From: Streptacidiphilus jeojiense
GTDB lineage: Bacteria; Actinomycetota; Actinomycetes; Streptomycetales; Streptomycetaceae
DNA: 64,000 bases
Direction of reading: 5' to 3'
Assembly (NCBI RefSeq): GCF_000719095.1
Contig: NZ_JOEH01000020.1
Location: 62,001 to 126,000, forward strand
The position numbers and the translations under genes are program-made. This document shows positions 42,591 through 50,804 of this stretch, piece after piece. The stretch's first letter is position 1. Each line of letters opens with the position of its first letter. The notes under the pieces were generated by a model. That model was not told the origin of the DNA. It did no database searches and saw nothing but the letters and a program-made list of their open reading frames with translations.

Positions 42591-42920
42591 GTGCGTGGGG
42601 ATTCCCGGCTGACCGTCCTCGTCCTGGACGGACGCAGTACGGCGCAGCTGCTTCTCGCAGGCGAGGTGGACCTCGACGCCACTCCGATGCTGGAGCGGGC
42701 GGTCGCCGCCCTGCTGCGGGACCAGGCGGTGCGGCGCATCGAGCTGGACGTCGCCCTGGTCCGGTTCTGCGACGCCGGAGGGCTCAGCGCGCTGCTGGCC
42801 TCGCACCGGATGGCCGCGCTGCGCGAGGTGCCGCTGTACCTGATCCAGGTGCGGTCGACCCTGCAGAAGGTGCTGGACGCGGCCGGGCTGGACGAACTGC
42901 TCACCCGCCCGCCCGACTAG
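42591..42920 (+). CDS. STAS-domain anti-sigma factor antagonist-like protein
   Basis: This 109-residue protein follows the SpoIIAA/RsbV plan: LTVLVLDGRSTAQLLLAGEVDLDATPML, then IELDVALVRFCDAGGLSALL. In active antagonists the loop reads DSSGL or DSAGL, with a Ser that is phosphorylated by the anti-sigma kinase. Here it reads DAGGL, so the phosphorylated Ser is replaced by Ala. GTG 42591 lies 7 bases after GGGGGAGG. It may act as a constitutive or non-regulated binder. No partner sigma or anti-sigma gene is adjacent. Confidence 0.78.
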   Translation: MRGDSRLTVLVLDGRSTAQLLLAGEVDLDATPMLERAVAALLRDQAVRRIELDVALVRFCDAGGLSALLASHRMAALREVPLYLIQVRSTLQKVLDAAGLDELLTRPPD

Positions 42921-43034
42921 TCGCCACGTCTTCCAGTCGCCATGTCTTCGACAAGTGAACGCTGCACAGCGTATTGACGACCCATCAGCTTCAGGCTGAC
43001 ACTGCGTTACGCGTTCCGGAACCGTCCATCAGCG

Positions 43035-43054
43035 AATTGGAAGCGCTCTCAATT
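43035..43054. promoter_or_regulatory. CebR/LacI-type operator upstream of the GH16 gene
   Basis: TTGGAAGCGCTCTCAA is an imperfect palindrome close to the Streptomyces CebR box TGGGAGCGCTCCCA. It lies 62 bases before the glucanase start. A separate perfect palindrome, GTTCCGGAAC, is at 43013-43022. Binding by the LacI protein encoded at 44659, or by CebR, would make the gene inducible by cello- or laminari-oligosaccharides. Confidence 0.6.
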
Positions 43055-43115
43055 CACTGAACCGAAGGAAGAAGCACCGTTCAGCGTTCACTTCCCTAAG
43101 CCTGGAGGGTTCCCC

Positions 43116-44615
43116 ATGCGCAGAACCACCCTTCCGCGCCCTCATCGCGTGCCGTTGCGCCGCCGCACGGCGGCGCTGCTCACCGCCCTCGCCCTGCCGC
43201 TGGCGGGGGTGCTCGCGCTCACCGCCGGCTCCGGCAGCGCCTCCGCCACCGTCCCGTCCGCGCCCGCAGGTTGGACCACGGCCTTCAGCGACGACTTCAA
43301 CGGGGCCGCCGGAACCGGTCTCAACACGGCGAACTGGCTCTACGACACCGGCACCAGCTACCCCGGCGGCGCCGGGAACTGGGGCACCGGCGAGGTCGAG
43401 ACGGCGACCAGCTCGACCACCAACGTCTACCAGGACGGCGCGGGGCACCTGGTCATCAAGCCGGTCCGGGACGCCTCCGGCAACTGGACCTCGGGCCGGG
43501 TCGAGACCCAGCGCACCGACTTCGCCGCCCCGGCCGGCGGTGAGCTGGAGCTCAGCGCCAGCCTGGAGCAGCCCAACCCGGCCTCCGGCAGCGGCTACTG
43601 GCCCGCCTTCTGGGCGCTCGGCGCGGCCGCCCGTCCGGTCGGCGCGACCAACTGGCCCAGCGTGGGCGAGCTGGACATCATGGAGGACGTCAACGCCCTC
43701 AGCGAGCACTCCACCACCTTCCACTGCGGGGTCGACCCCGGCGGTCCCTGCAACGAGACCACCGGCATCGGCAGCGGGCTGCAGGCCTGCTCGGGCTGCC
43801 AGACCGGCTACCACACCTACTCGGTGATCCTGGACCGCACCAACACCTCGGCCGAGCAGCTGCGCTTCTACCTGGACGGCACCCAGACCTTCACGGTCAA
43901 CGAGAGCCAGGTCCCGGTCGCCACCTGGCAGGCGGCGGTCGACCACGGCTTCTTCGCCATCTTCAACGTGGCCATCGGCGGCGCCTACCCCAACGCCATC
44001 TGCGGCTGCACCTCGCCCTCGGCGGCCACCAGCTCCGGCGCGGGCATGAGCGTCGACTGGTTCGCCGCCTACGAGAAGGCCGCCGGCAGCACCACCTCGA
44101 CGCCGACCCCGACCCCGACGCCCACGCCGACTCCCACCCCCACCGCGACCGGCGGCTCGGGCGGCGGCACCAGCTGCACCACCACCGCCGTCTCCAACAT
44201 CTCCGCCGACTGCTTCAGCGCCCACCAGGGGACGGCCACCGTCCAGGCCGCGACCGGGGACACCAACCCCACCGGCGTCGACGGCAACCAGGTGGCCCAA
44301 CTCAACAACGGCTCCTGGCTGAAGTACTCGGGCATCAACTTCGGCACCGGGTCCAGCCAGTTCCACGCCCGGGTCGCCTCCGGCGCCGCGGGCGGCGTCA
44401 GCGGGCTGGTCGAAGTGGTCCTCGACAGTCCGTCCAACGCCCCGATCGGCAGTTTCGCGGTGGCGAACACCGGCGGCTGGTCCAGCTGGACCACGGTCCC
44501 GGCCAACATCACCAACACCACCGGCACCCATGACGTCTACCTGGAGTTCGTCTCCGGCGCCGCGGGCAACCCGCCGTACGTGAGCCTGCACTACGTCAGC
44601 TTCCCGACCCAGTAG
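43116..44615 (+). CDS. Secreted GH16 endo-beta-glucanase with CBM6-like domain
   Basis: The 499-residue protein has a long basic signal peptide (ALLTALALPLAGVLALTAG, cleaved near ASA). A GH16 catalytic domain (about 50-320) carries the motif GELDIMED, containing the nucleophile and acid/base Glu residues. A Thr-Pro repeat linker (near residues 327-345) follows, then a C-terminal family-6-like carbohydrate-binding domain (NGSWLKYSGINF to YVSLHYVSF). It should cut beta-1,3 or mixed-linkage glucans such as laminarin outside the cell. Confidence 0.88.
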   Translation: MRRTTLPRPHRVPLRRRTAALLTALALPLAGVLALTAGSGSASATVPSAPAGWTTAFSDDFNGAAGTGLNTANWLYDTGTSYPGGAGNWGTGEVETATSSTTNVYQDGAGHLVIKPVRDASGNWTSGRVETQRTDFAAPAGGELELSASLEQPNPASGSGYWPAFWALGAAARPVGATNWPSVGELDIMEDVNALSEHSTTFHCGVDPGGPCNETTGIGSGLQACSGCQTGYHTYSVILDRTNTSAEQLRFYLDGTQTFTVNESQVPVATWQAAVDHGFFAIFNVAIGGAYPNAICGCTSPSAATSSGAGMSVDWFAAYEKAAGSTTSTPTPTPTPTPTPTPTATGGSGGGTSCTTTAVSNISADCFSAHQGTATVQAATGDTNPTGVDGNQVAQLNNGSWLKYSGINFGTGSSQFHARVASGAAGGVSGLVEVVLDSPSNAPIGSFAVANTGGWSSWTTVPANITNTTGTHDVYLEFVSGAAGNPPYVSLHYVSFPTQ

Positions 44616-44651
44616 CACCCGGCACCCACCGGTGGTGACCCCCCGGGGCCC

Positions 44652-44671
44652 CGCCTCCTCAGCTGGAGGCG
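44652..44671. terminator. Hairpin between GH16 and LacI genes
   Basis: CGCCTCC and GGAGGCG form a 7-bp stem with a 6-base loop, and the stop codon of the convergent LacI gene lies in the loop. It may end both transcripts. Confidence 0.5.
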
Positions 44672-45831
44672 CGGACGACCAGCTCCGAGGGGGTCACCAC
44701 CGGCACCAGCCCGGCCGCCGCCTCCGCGTTCCCGTCGAAGGTCAGCTGCAGCCGGGTCAGCAGCAGTCTGGCCATCAACCGGCCCATCCCCTCGATGTCC
44801 TGACGTACCGTCGTCAGCGGCGGCGAGGCCCACTGCGCCGCGGTGTCGCCGTCGTCGAAGCCGACCACGGCGACGTCCTCCGGAACGCGCAGCCCGCGTT
44901 CCGCGAGGACGGCCATCGCCCCCGCCGCCATCAGGTCGGAGCAGGCGAACACCGCGTCCGGGGCGTCCGCGCCGCCGTTGCGGTCCAGCAGCTCCGCCAT
45001 CGCCCGCTGACCGCCCTCGGCGGTGAAGTCGCCCTCGGCGACCAGCGCCGGATCGTCCTGCGGCAGGACGTCGCGGTAGCCGGAGAGCCGGTCCAGCGAC
45101 GAGGCCTGGTCCAGCGGTCCGGTGATCACCGCGATCCGGCGCCGCCCGCGCTCCCGCAGGTGCCGGACCGCGGCCCTGGCCCCGCCCCGGTTGTCGGTGT
45201 CGACGTACAGCGGTGCCGCGCCGGTGGGCTCCCAGCCCGGTCGGCCGCCGTAGACGGTGGGCAGTCCGAGGCCGTCGACGATCGCCGGCAGCGGGTCGTC
45301 GTTGTGCACCGAGAAGATCAGCGCCCCGTCCACATGACCCGCCGCCAGGTAGCGTCCCACCTGCGCGTAGTCGCCGGCCTCGGTCACCAGCAGCAGCACC
45401 AGCTGCACCCCCGAGGCCGACAGCTCCCGGCCGATGCCGCGCAGCTGCCGGGCGAAGAACGGGTCGGAGAAGACCCGGCTCTCCGGCTCCGCGACCACCA
45501 CCGCCACCGCGTCCTGACGCCGGGTCATCAGCGCCCGCGCCGCCGGGTTGGGCACGTAGCCGAGCTCGTCCACGGCCCGGCGCACCTTGGCCTGAACCGC
45601 GTCCCGCACCCCCGCCCCGCCGTTGACCACCCGGGACGCCGTCGCACGCGAGACCCCGGCCAGCGCGGCGACCTCCTGCAGCGTCGGCCGCCAGGCAGCC
45701 CCCGCGCCCCCGCGCCGGACCCCGGCCGCCTCGCCGCCCGCCTCCCCGGCGGGTTCCGCGGCCGGTCCGCTCGCGCGCGAACTCCCGCTCGGGTCTCCGG
45801 CCAGGCCGTGCTCTTCCTCCGACTGCGTCAT
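44659..45831 (-). CDS. LacI-family transcriptional regulator
   Basis: This 390-residue repressor has its helix-turn-helix near residues 47-72 (LQEVAALAGVSRATASRVVN) and the periplasmic-binding-protein-like sensor domain ending VRQDIEGMGRLMARLLL. The roughly 45-residue Ala/Gly-rich N-terminal extension is unusual. It is convergent with the GH16 gene, whose promoter carries a LacI-type box, so it is a reasonable candidate for its regulator. ATG 45831 was preferred over ATG 45849. Confidence 0.85.
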   Translation of the reverse strand: MTQSEEEHGLAGDPSGSSRASGPAAEPAGEAGGEAAGVRRGGAGAAWRPTLQEVAALAGVSRATASRVVNGGAGVRDAVQAKVRRAVDELGYVPNPAARALMTRRQDAVAVVVAEPESRVFSDPFFARQLRGIGRELSASGVQLVLLLVTEAGDYAQVGRYLAAGHVDGALIFSVHNDDPLPAIVDGLGLPTVYGGRPGWEPTGAAPLYVDTDNRGGARAAVRHLRERGRRRIAVITGPLDQASSLDRLSGYRDVLPQDDPALVAEGDFTAEGGQRAMAELLDRNGGADAPDAVFACSDLMAAGAMAVLAERGLRVPEDVAVVGFDDGDTAAQWASPPLTTVRQDIEGMGRLMARLLLTRLQLTFDGNAEAAAGLVPVVTPSELVVRASS

Positions 45832-45865
45832 ACGGACATCATCGGCCATCGGGCCCCGGCCCCGG

Positions 45866-47233
45866 TCAGCCGCGATCGAAACAGCTCTCCAGCTCGTTCA
45901 GGTCGTAGAAGTAGCTGCCCCTGGCCACCGGCTTGCAGGACGGCTTGAAGGCCGTCTCCTTCTCGTTGTAGAGCATCCGGACCAGGTACCGGCTGCCCTT
46001 GCGGTACAGGTCCCACTGCACGTTCGCCGCCATCGGGGCGACGGTCGCGCCGCGCCAGGGGTTGTCGCCGTAGCTGTAGGGGTGCTCCAGGGTCGCCGAC
46101 GCGGCCTTGGTGCTGCCGGGCAGGCCCAGCAGCACGGCCAGCGGCTCGATCTCCTCGGCGTGGGTGAAGCGCAGCACCGCGCCCTTGTCGCTGCTGCCGT
46201 CGGCCTTGTCCTCGACCTGCGTGAACAGGTCGGTCAGCAGGACGTTCGCCATGTCGTAGGTGATGGTGCGCCCCTGGAAGGCCGGGCCCTTCTGGTAGAA
46301 CTCCTCGGCGTCGTCGAGGTAGGCGAACCAGTCGGCGTCCGCTGTGGGCAGGAAGGCGTCGAGGTCGACGCCCGGGGCCTCCACCGCCAGGTCGGGTGCG
46401 GCGCTGTAGAGCTCGTACAGCGAACGGGAGAAGGAGGTCCGGTCGTCGGCGGACATCGCGGCCGCGAAGTCCTTGCTGAACAGCCGTGAGACGACGTCGG
46501 CGGCGGCCCTGGCGGTGCCGGGCTCGCCGTCGATCTCGGCGATCACCGCGGCCAGTTCCGGGTCGCTCGCCAGGTAGGCCTGGTAGTCGGCGTTCTGCGG
46601 CTGCTTGTGGAAGTACAGCAGGTCCTTGTTGGTGACCGGTGCCTGGATCAGGCCGGCCAGCGCGGGATCGCCGCCGGTCAGGCCGCTGGTGAAGGCATTG
46701 GCGCTGGCGATGGCGCGGGCCACGCCCGAGGTCTCGACCTCGATCGGCTCCTTCTCGGCGACGATGGTGGCGAACAGCGAGGGGAGCCGCTGCTCCATCC
46801 GCAGCGCGGTCTGCTGCTGCTCCTGCACGCCCCGTCCGGAGAGGTTGCCGTAGCCGATCGCGGAGGCGCCGGCGAGCAGCGACTGCACCTGCGGCGCCAG
46901 CCGGGCGCCGAGCCGGGTCAGCGCGCCCTGGGCCTGCGCGCTCGCGAGCACCGCCAGCACCGCGTCCCCGTCGCTGCTGTCGGTCATCGCCCGCGAGCCG
47001 TGCCGGGCCACGTTCTCGGTGAAGACCGGGGTGAAGCCGCGCGGTGCGGACTGGTAGCGGCTCAGGCTCTCCTGCGGGGCGTACGGCGTCTTGGTGGTGT
47101 AGTTGTGCTGCCGGGACGGCGCGGCGTGGCCCGTGCCCAGGCCCTGGGCCGAGGCGCTGCCTCCGCCGAGGGTGACGGCGGCGACGGCCAGGGTCACGGC
47201 GAGTGCGGTGCTGCAGGAGACGCTGCGCTTCAT
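45866..47233 (-). CDS. Secreted histidine-type acid phosphatase
   Basis: This 455-residue exported protein has the signal peptide ALAVTLAVAAVTLGGGSASA. The histidine acid phosphatase catalytic motif appears as NVARHGSRA (RHGxR) and the proton-donor region as RFTHAEEIEPLAVLLG (HAE in place of HD). These features match phytases and multiple inositol polyphosphate phosphatases. AAGGA precedes the ATG by about 9 bases. It is divergent from a second acid phosphatase, suggesting a shared phosphate-scavenging role. Confidence 0.83.
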   Translation of the reverse strand: MKRSVSCSTALAVTLAVAAVTLGGGSASAQGLGTGHAAPSRQHNYTTKTPYAPQESLSRYQSAPRGFTPVFTENVARHGSRAMTDSSDGDAVLAVLASAQAQGALTRLGARLAPQVQSLLAGASAIGYGNLSGRGVQEQQQTALRMEQRLPSLFATIVAEKEPIEVETSGVARAIASANAFTSGLTGGDPALAGLIQAPVTNKDLLYFHKQPQNADYQAYLASDPELAAVIAEIDGEPGTARAAADVVSRLFSKDFAAAMSADDRTSFSRSLYELYSAAPDLAVEAPGVDLDAFLPTADADWFAYLDDAEEFYQKGPAFQGRTITYDMANVLLTDLFTQVEDKADGSSDKGAVLRFTHAEEIEPLAVLLGLPGSTKAASATLEHPYSYGDNPWRGATVAPMAANVQWDLYRKGSRYLVRMLYNEKETAFKPSCKPVARGSYFYDLNELESCFDRG

Positions 47234-47536
47234 GGGGAGCGGTCCTTCGGAGCGGGGAGGCGGGGTGAACCGGAGCCCGGCGGGACGCCCGGAACTCCCC
47301 GCACCCTCACAGCCGTTGCCGAACCCGGACTGTCGCGCGGCCGTGGCCCGGGTGATCCGGAGATGAACACACCACGCTGACCAGGGCCGAACCGGAGGTT
47401 CGACGATGATCCGTCAATTTCCTTCCGGTTAACGATTCATCGCGCGTAGACGATGCGCATAGACACCCCTTGACCAGCCCCCTTGCGGCCCCTACCGTCA
47501 CTTCCACCTCAACAGCGGCAGAAGGAGCGGCCCTAC
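47234..47536. other. 303-base divergent region between two phosphatase genes
   Basis: It contains an AT-richer core near 47410-47450, including CCGGTTAACGATTCATCG. Weak GTTAACC-like elements could belong to a PHO box, but no convincing 11-base direct repeats are seen. No gene is apparent. Confidence 0.3.
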
Positions 47537-48343
47537 ATGCGCGCAAGCGTGTTGAACAGACACTCGAAGACCCTGGTGACCCTCGCGGTCGGTGTGGTGG
47601 GCGGAGCGGTCGTCGCCGGCGGCGGGTTCGCCATCGCCGACACCTCGGCGCCGAGGACCGACAAGCAGATCACCAACATGACCACCGAGGTCGCGAACAT
47701 CGAGGCGTACTACGGCGACACCGTGGACGCCAACGGCGAGCACTGGGCCTCCCCGTCCAGCAACTACGCGATCCAGGTCGGCGGCATCGAGGCCAAGGCC
47801 GAGAAGTACCTCGCCGACAAGATCAAGCACGACCGCTCCGGGAAGAAGGCCATCGTCCTGGACGTCGACGACACCTCACTGTCGACGTACAACTACGAGA
47901 TCGAGACGACCTTCGTCTACAACGCCACCAGCAACGCCAACTACATCGCCACCAAGACCATGCCGGCCGTCTTCGGCATGAACACCCTGGCGACCTGGGC
48001 GGAGAAGCAGGGCTACAAGGTCTTCTACATCACCGGCCGCCCGGAGACGCAGCGGGACGCCTCCGCCGCCAACCTCGCCGCCGTCGGCTTCCCGGCCGCG
48101 ACCACGTCGAACTTCTTCCTCAAGAACAAGGTCACGACGCCGTCGTACATCTCCGGCTGCTCCACCGCGACCGGCGGGACCCCGGCCTGCACCACGATCC
48201 AGTACAAGTCGCAGACCCGGGCCTACATCGAGAGCCTGGGCTACGACATCGTGGCCAACTTCGGGGACCAGTACAGCGACCTCTCCGGTGGCTACTCGGA
48301 CCAGACCTACAAGATCCCCAACCCGATGTACTACCTGCCCTGA
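47537..48343 (+). CDS. Secreted HAD-family acid phosphatase (subfamily IIIB)
   Basis: This 268-residue exported protein has the signal LVTLAVGVVGGAVVAGGGFA. The HAD nucleophile motif is VLDVDDTSLS; motif II is FYITGRPE, with a conserved K region and a final NFGDQYSDL motif, as in class B/plant-type acid phosphatases. It removes phosphate from organic esters outside the cell. ATG 47537 lies 9 bases after AAGGAG. Confidence 0.87.
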   Translation: MRASVLNRHSKTLVTLAVGVVGGAVVAGGGFAIADTSAPRTDKQITNMTTEVANIEAYYGDTVDANGEHWASPSSNYAIQVGGIEAKAEKYLADKIKHDRSGKKAIVLDVDDTSLSTYNYEIETTFVYNATSNANYIATKTMPAVFGMNTLATWAEKQGYKVFYITGRPETQRDASAANLAAVGFPAATTSNFFLKNKVTTPSYISGCSTATGGTPACTTIQYKSQTRAYIESLGYDIVANFGDQYSDLSGGYSDQTYKIPNPMYYLP

Positions 48344-48353
48344 TGCTCTGAGC

Positions 48354-48404
48354 ACGGACGAAGGCGCCGCCCCGGTCCTGGTGGACCCGGGCGGCGCCGT
48401 CCGT
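48354..48404. terminator. Long bidirectional hairpin terminator
   Basis: ACGGAC and GGCGCCGCCC on the left pair with GGGCGGCGCC and GTCCGT on the right, with a 3-base bulge and an inner GGTCC/GGACC stem. It lies between the convergent phosphatase and MFS genes. Confidence 0.7.
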
Positions 48405-48421
48405 TGCAGGCGGGGCGCCGG

Positions 48422-49906
48422 TCAGTGCCCGGCCGGCTCCGGCCGGGCCATCCTGGGCAGTCCGAAGCCGAGCGCCGCCGAGACCACCAGACCGGCCGCG
48501 GTCAGGCCGAGGGTCCAGCCGGTGGCGTGGACGAAGCCGCTGCTCGCGGCCCAGCTGAAGAAGCCGGTGCCCAGCGCCGCGACACCGATCGAACCGCCCA
48601 GCTGCTGAACGGCGTTGAGGACGCCGGCGGCCGAACCCGCCTGCTGGTCGGTGACCCCGGCCAGGGCGATGTCAAAGAACGGCGCCATCAGCAGCCCCAT
48701 GCCCAGACCGGTGACCGCGAGCCCGGCGATCAGGTCCCAACTGCTGATCTGCAGGCCCCAGTGGGCGTACGAGGCCCACAGGCCGAGCACGCCGACCGTC
48801 ATCACGGCCATGCCGGCGTGCAGCACCCGGCGTCCGTACCTGGGCCCGAGCACCGCCCCGGACAGTCCGGCCCCGACGGCGATGCCGAGCGAGAGCGGGA
48901 TCATCGTGGCTCCGGCGTGCATCGCGGTCCAGCCCTGGCCGAGCTGCATCGCCAGGGTCAGCGTGAGCATCAGTCCGGACATGGCGGCGAAGAAGAAGAT
49001 GCCCACGCCGAGCGCCGAGGTGAAGGCGCGGTTGCGGAACAGGCCGGGCTCGACCAGCGGTGAGCCGCCGCCGGCCCGGACCCGGCGCTGGTAGAGGGCG
49101 AAGACCGCGAGCAGCGGCACCGAGGCGGCCATGGAGAGGTAGGTCCAGACCGGCCAGCCCAGGTCGCGGCCCTGCACCAGCGGGTAGACCAGCAGCAGGA
49201 AGGCCGCGCTGAGCAGGAGCACGCCGGGCAGGTCCAGCCGGGTCGCGCCGGGGGTGCGGGTGTTCCTCGGGAACATCCGGGAGCCCAGGACCAGGGCGGC
49301 GATCCCCAGCGGGATGTTGATCAGGAAGATCATTCGCCAGCCGGTGCCCAGCAGGTCGGCGGTGACCAGGAAGCCGCCGAGGATCGGGCCGATCACCGAG
49401 GACAGCCCCATCACCGGGCCGAAGGCGGCGAAGGCGCCGCCGACCTCCTTGGGCGGGAACACCTCGCGCATGATGCCGAGCCCCTGAGGGATCATCATCG
49501 CCGCGAAGGCGCCCTGCGCGGCCCGTGAGCCGATCAGCATCCCGGAGCCGGAGGCCACCGCGCACAGCGCGGAGAAGAAGGTGAAGCCGGCGGTCCCGAT
49601 CAGGAACATCCGCTTGCGGCCGACCAGGTCGCCGAGCCTGGCGCCGGTGATCAGCAGCACCGCGAAGGTGAGGGTGTAGGCGGCGCTGATCCACTGGATC
49701 TGGGAGGTGCCGCCGCCGAAGTCCCGCTGGATGGCGGGGGAGGCGATGCTGACGATGGTGGTGTCGAGCAGGTCCATCACCTCGGCCACCAGGACGGTGC
49801 CGAGGATCCACCAGCGCCAGCGGTAGCCGGGTGGCAGCGGACCGGGTTCGGGTTCGGGTTCGGCCGGTGCGGTGGTGCCGGTGCTGGTGGACGAGTCGGC
49901 GGTCAT
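48422..49906 (-). CDS. MFS drug exporter, DHA2 (14-helix) type
   Basis: This 494-residue transporter has about 14 hydrophobic helices. Family signatures are MDLLDTTIVSIASPAIQRDFG in helix 1 and RLGDLVGRKRMFLIG in the first loop (motif A). It resembles EmrB/QacA proton-driven exporters. ATG 49906 follows AGGGGGA. It is divergent from a TetR gene with four operators between, so expression is very probably induced by an exported compound. Confidence 0.88.
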   Translation of the reverse strand: MTADSSTSTGTTAPAEPEPEPGPLPPGYRWRWWILGTVLVAEVMDLLDTTIVSIASPAIQRDFGGGTSQIQWISAAYTLTFAVLLITGARLGDLVGRKRMFLIGTAGFTFFSALCAVASGSGMLIGSRAAQGAFAAMMIPQGLGIMREVFPPKEVGGAFAAFGPVMGLSSVIGPILGGFLVTADLLGTGWRMIFLINIPLGIAALVLGSRMFPRNTRTPGATRLDLPGVLLLSAAFLLLVYPLVQGRDLGWPVWTYLSMAASVPLLAVFALYQRRVRAGGGSPLVEPGLFRNRAFTSALGVGIFFFAAMSGLMLTLTLAMQLGQGWTAMHAGATMIPLSLGIAVGAGLSGAVLGPRYGRRVLHAGMAVMTVGVLGLWASYAHWGLQISSWDLIAGLAVTGLGMGLLMAPFFDIALAGVTDQQAGSAAGVLNAVQQLGGSIGVAALGTGFFSWAASSGFVHATGWTLGLTAAGLVVSAALGFGLPRMARPEPAGH

Positions 49907-49933
49907 GGGTCCCCCTGGACGAGACGATGGCGC

Positions 49934-49999
49934 GAACACCGTTCGATCTGACGAACAGTGTTCCTTTGACGAACACCGTTCTACTAGCGAACAGCGTTC
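49934..49999. promoter_or_regulatory. Array of four TetR operators
   Basis: Four copies of an 11-bp dyad occur at 49934 (GAACACCGTTC), 49953 (GAACAGTGTTC), 49971 (GAACACCGTTC) and 49989 (GAACAGCGTTC). Their starts are 19, 18 and 18 bases apart. Minus-strand TTGACA at 50006-50001 may be the MFS -35 box; plus-strand TAAGCT at 50008-50013 may be the TetR gene's -10 box. Confidence 0.85.
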
Positions 50000-50057
50000 G
50001 TGTCAACTAAGCTCAGGGCGAGAGACAACCGATCAGCGTGCAGGTGAGGAGTTCCGG

Positions 50058-50804
50058 ATGACCGCAGGTGCGAGGCACGGCCGGCCGGGCGTCTGGGAGG
50101 ACGTGGACCAGCGCGCCACCAGGCGCCGCTCGCTCAGCCGTGAGGCGATCGTCGAGGTCGCCCTCGGCATCGTCGACGCCGAGGGCCTGGACGCGCTGAG
50201 CATGCGGCGCATCGCCCAGGAGCTGAACACCGGGCCGGCCTCGCTCTACGCGCACGTCGGCGGCAAGGAGCAGCTGGTGGAGCTGCTGCTGGACCGGGTC
50301 GCCGCGGACCTGGTGCACCCGGAGCCCGACCCGGCGCAGTGGCAGCAGCAGGTCAAGGACTTCCTGCGGCAGTCCAAGAACAACATGCTCGCGCACAGCG
50401 ACCTGTCCAAGGCCAACCTGGTCGCCAACATCCCCACGCTGCCGCACCAGCTCGACGCGGCCGAGACGCTGGTCGCCCTGCTGCGAGCCGGCGGCCTGCC
50501 CGACCAGGTGGTCGCCTACGGGGTCGACCTGCTGGCGCTGTACGTGGTGTCCTCCGCCTTCGAGCAGAGCCAGCGCGCCGCGTCGGAGACCCGCCCCTCC
50601 CACGAGGAGGAGTACATGGACAGCATCCGGACCTACTTCGCCTCACTGCCCCGGGATCGCTATCCGGAGCTGCTCTCGATGATCCCCGAGCTGACCCGGA
50701 GCGTGGGCGACGAGCGGTTCGACTTCGGCCTGGACGTCATCCTCTCCGGAATGGCCGCTCAGGCCGAGCGTCAGGCCGAGCGCCGCTCCAGCGAGGCCAG
50801 GTAG
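50058..50804 (+). CDS. TetR-family regulator with TetR_C-type ligand domain
   Basis: This 248-residue repressor has its helix-turn-helix near residues 24-65 (IVEVALGIVDAEGLDALSMR, then LNTGPASLYAHVGGKEQL). A long C-terminal domain of the TetR_C_1 class follows. GAGGAG lies 6 bases before ATG 50058. It probably represses itself and the divergent MFS exporter through the four operators. Its 3' end overlaps the convergent CtaG-like gene by 34 bases. Confidence 0.88.
   Translation: MTAGARHGRPGVWEDVDQRATRRRSLSREAIVEVALGIVDAEGLDALSMRRIAQELNTGPASLYAHVGGKEQLVELLLDRVAADLVHPEPDPAQWQQQVKDFLRQSKNNMLAHSDLSKANLVANIPTLPHQLDAAETLVALLRAGGLPDQVVAYGVDLLALYVVSSAFEQSQRAASETRPSHEEEYMDSIRTYFASLPRDRYPELLSMIPELTRSVGDERFDFGLDVILSGMAAQAERQAERRSSEAR

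Noticed and set aside
44098..44150. Repeat array in the GH16 gene
   Set aside because: It encodes the Thr-Pro linker common in secreted glycosidases, so it is not a CRISPR or mobile repeat.
47400..47450. Possible PHO box between the phosphatase genes
   Set aside because: No two adjacent GTTCACC-type 11-base repeats; kept only as a remark.
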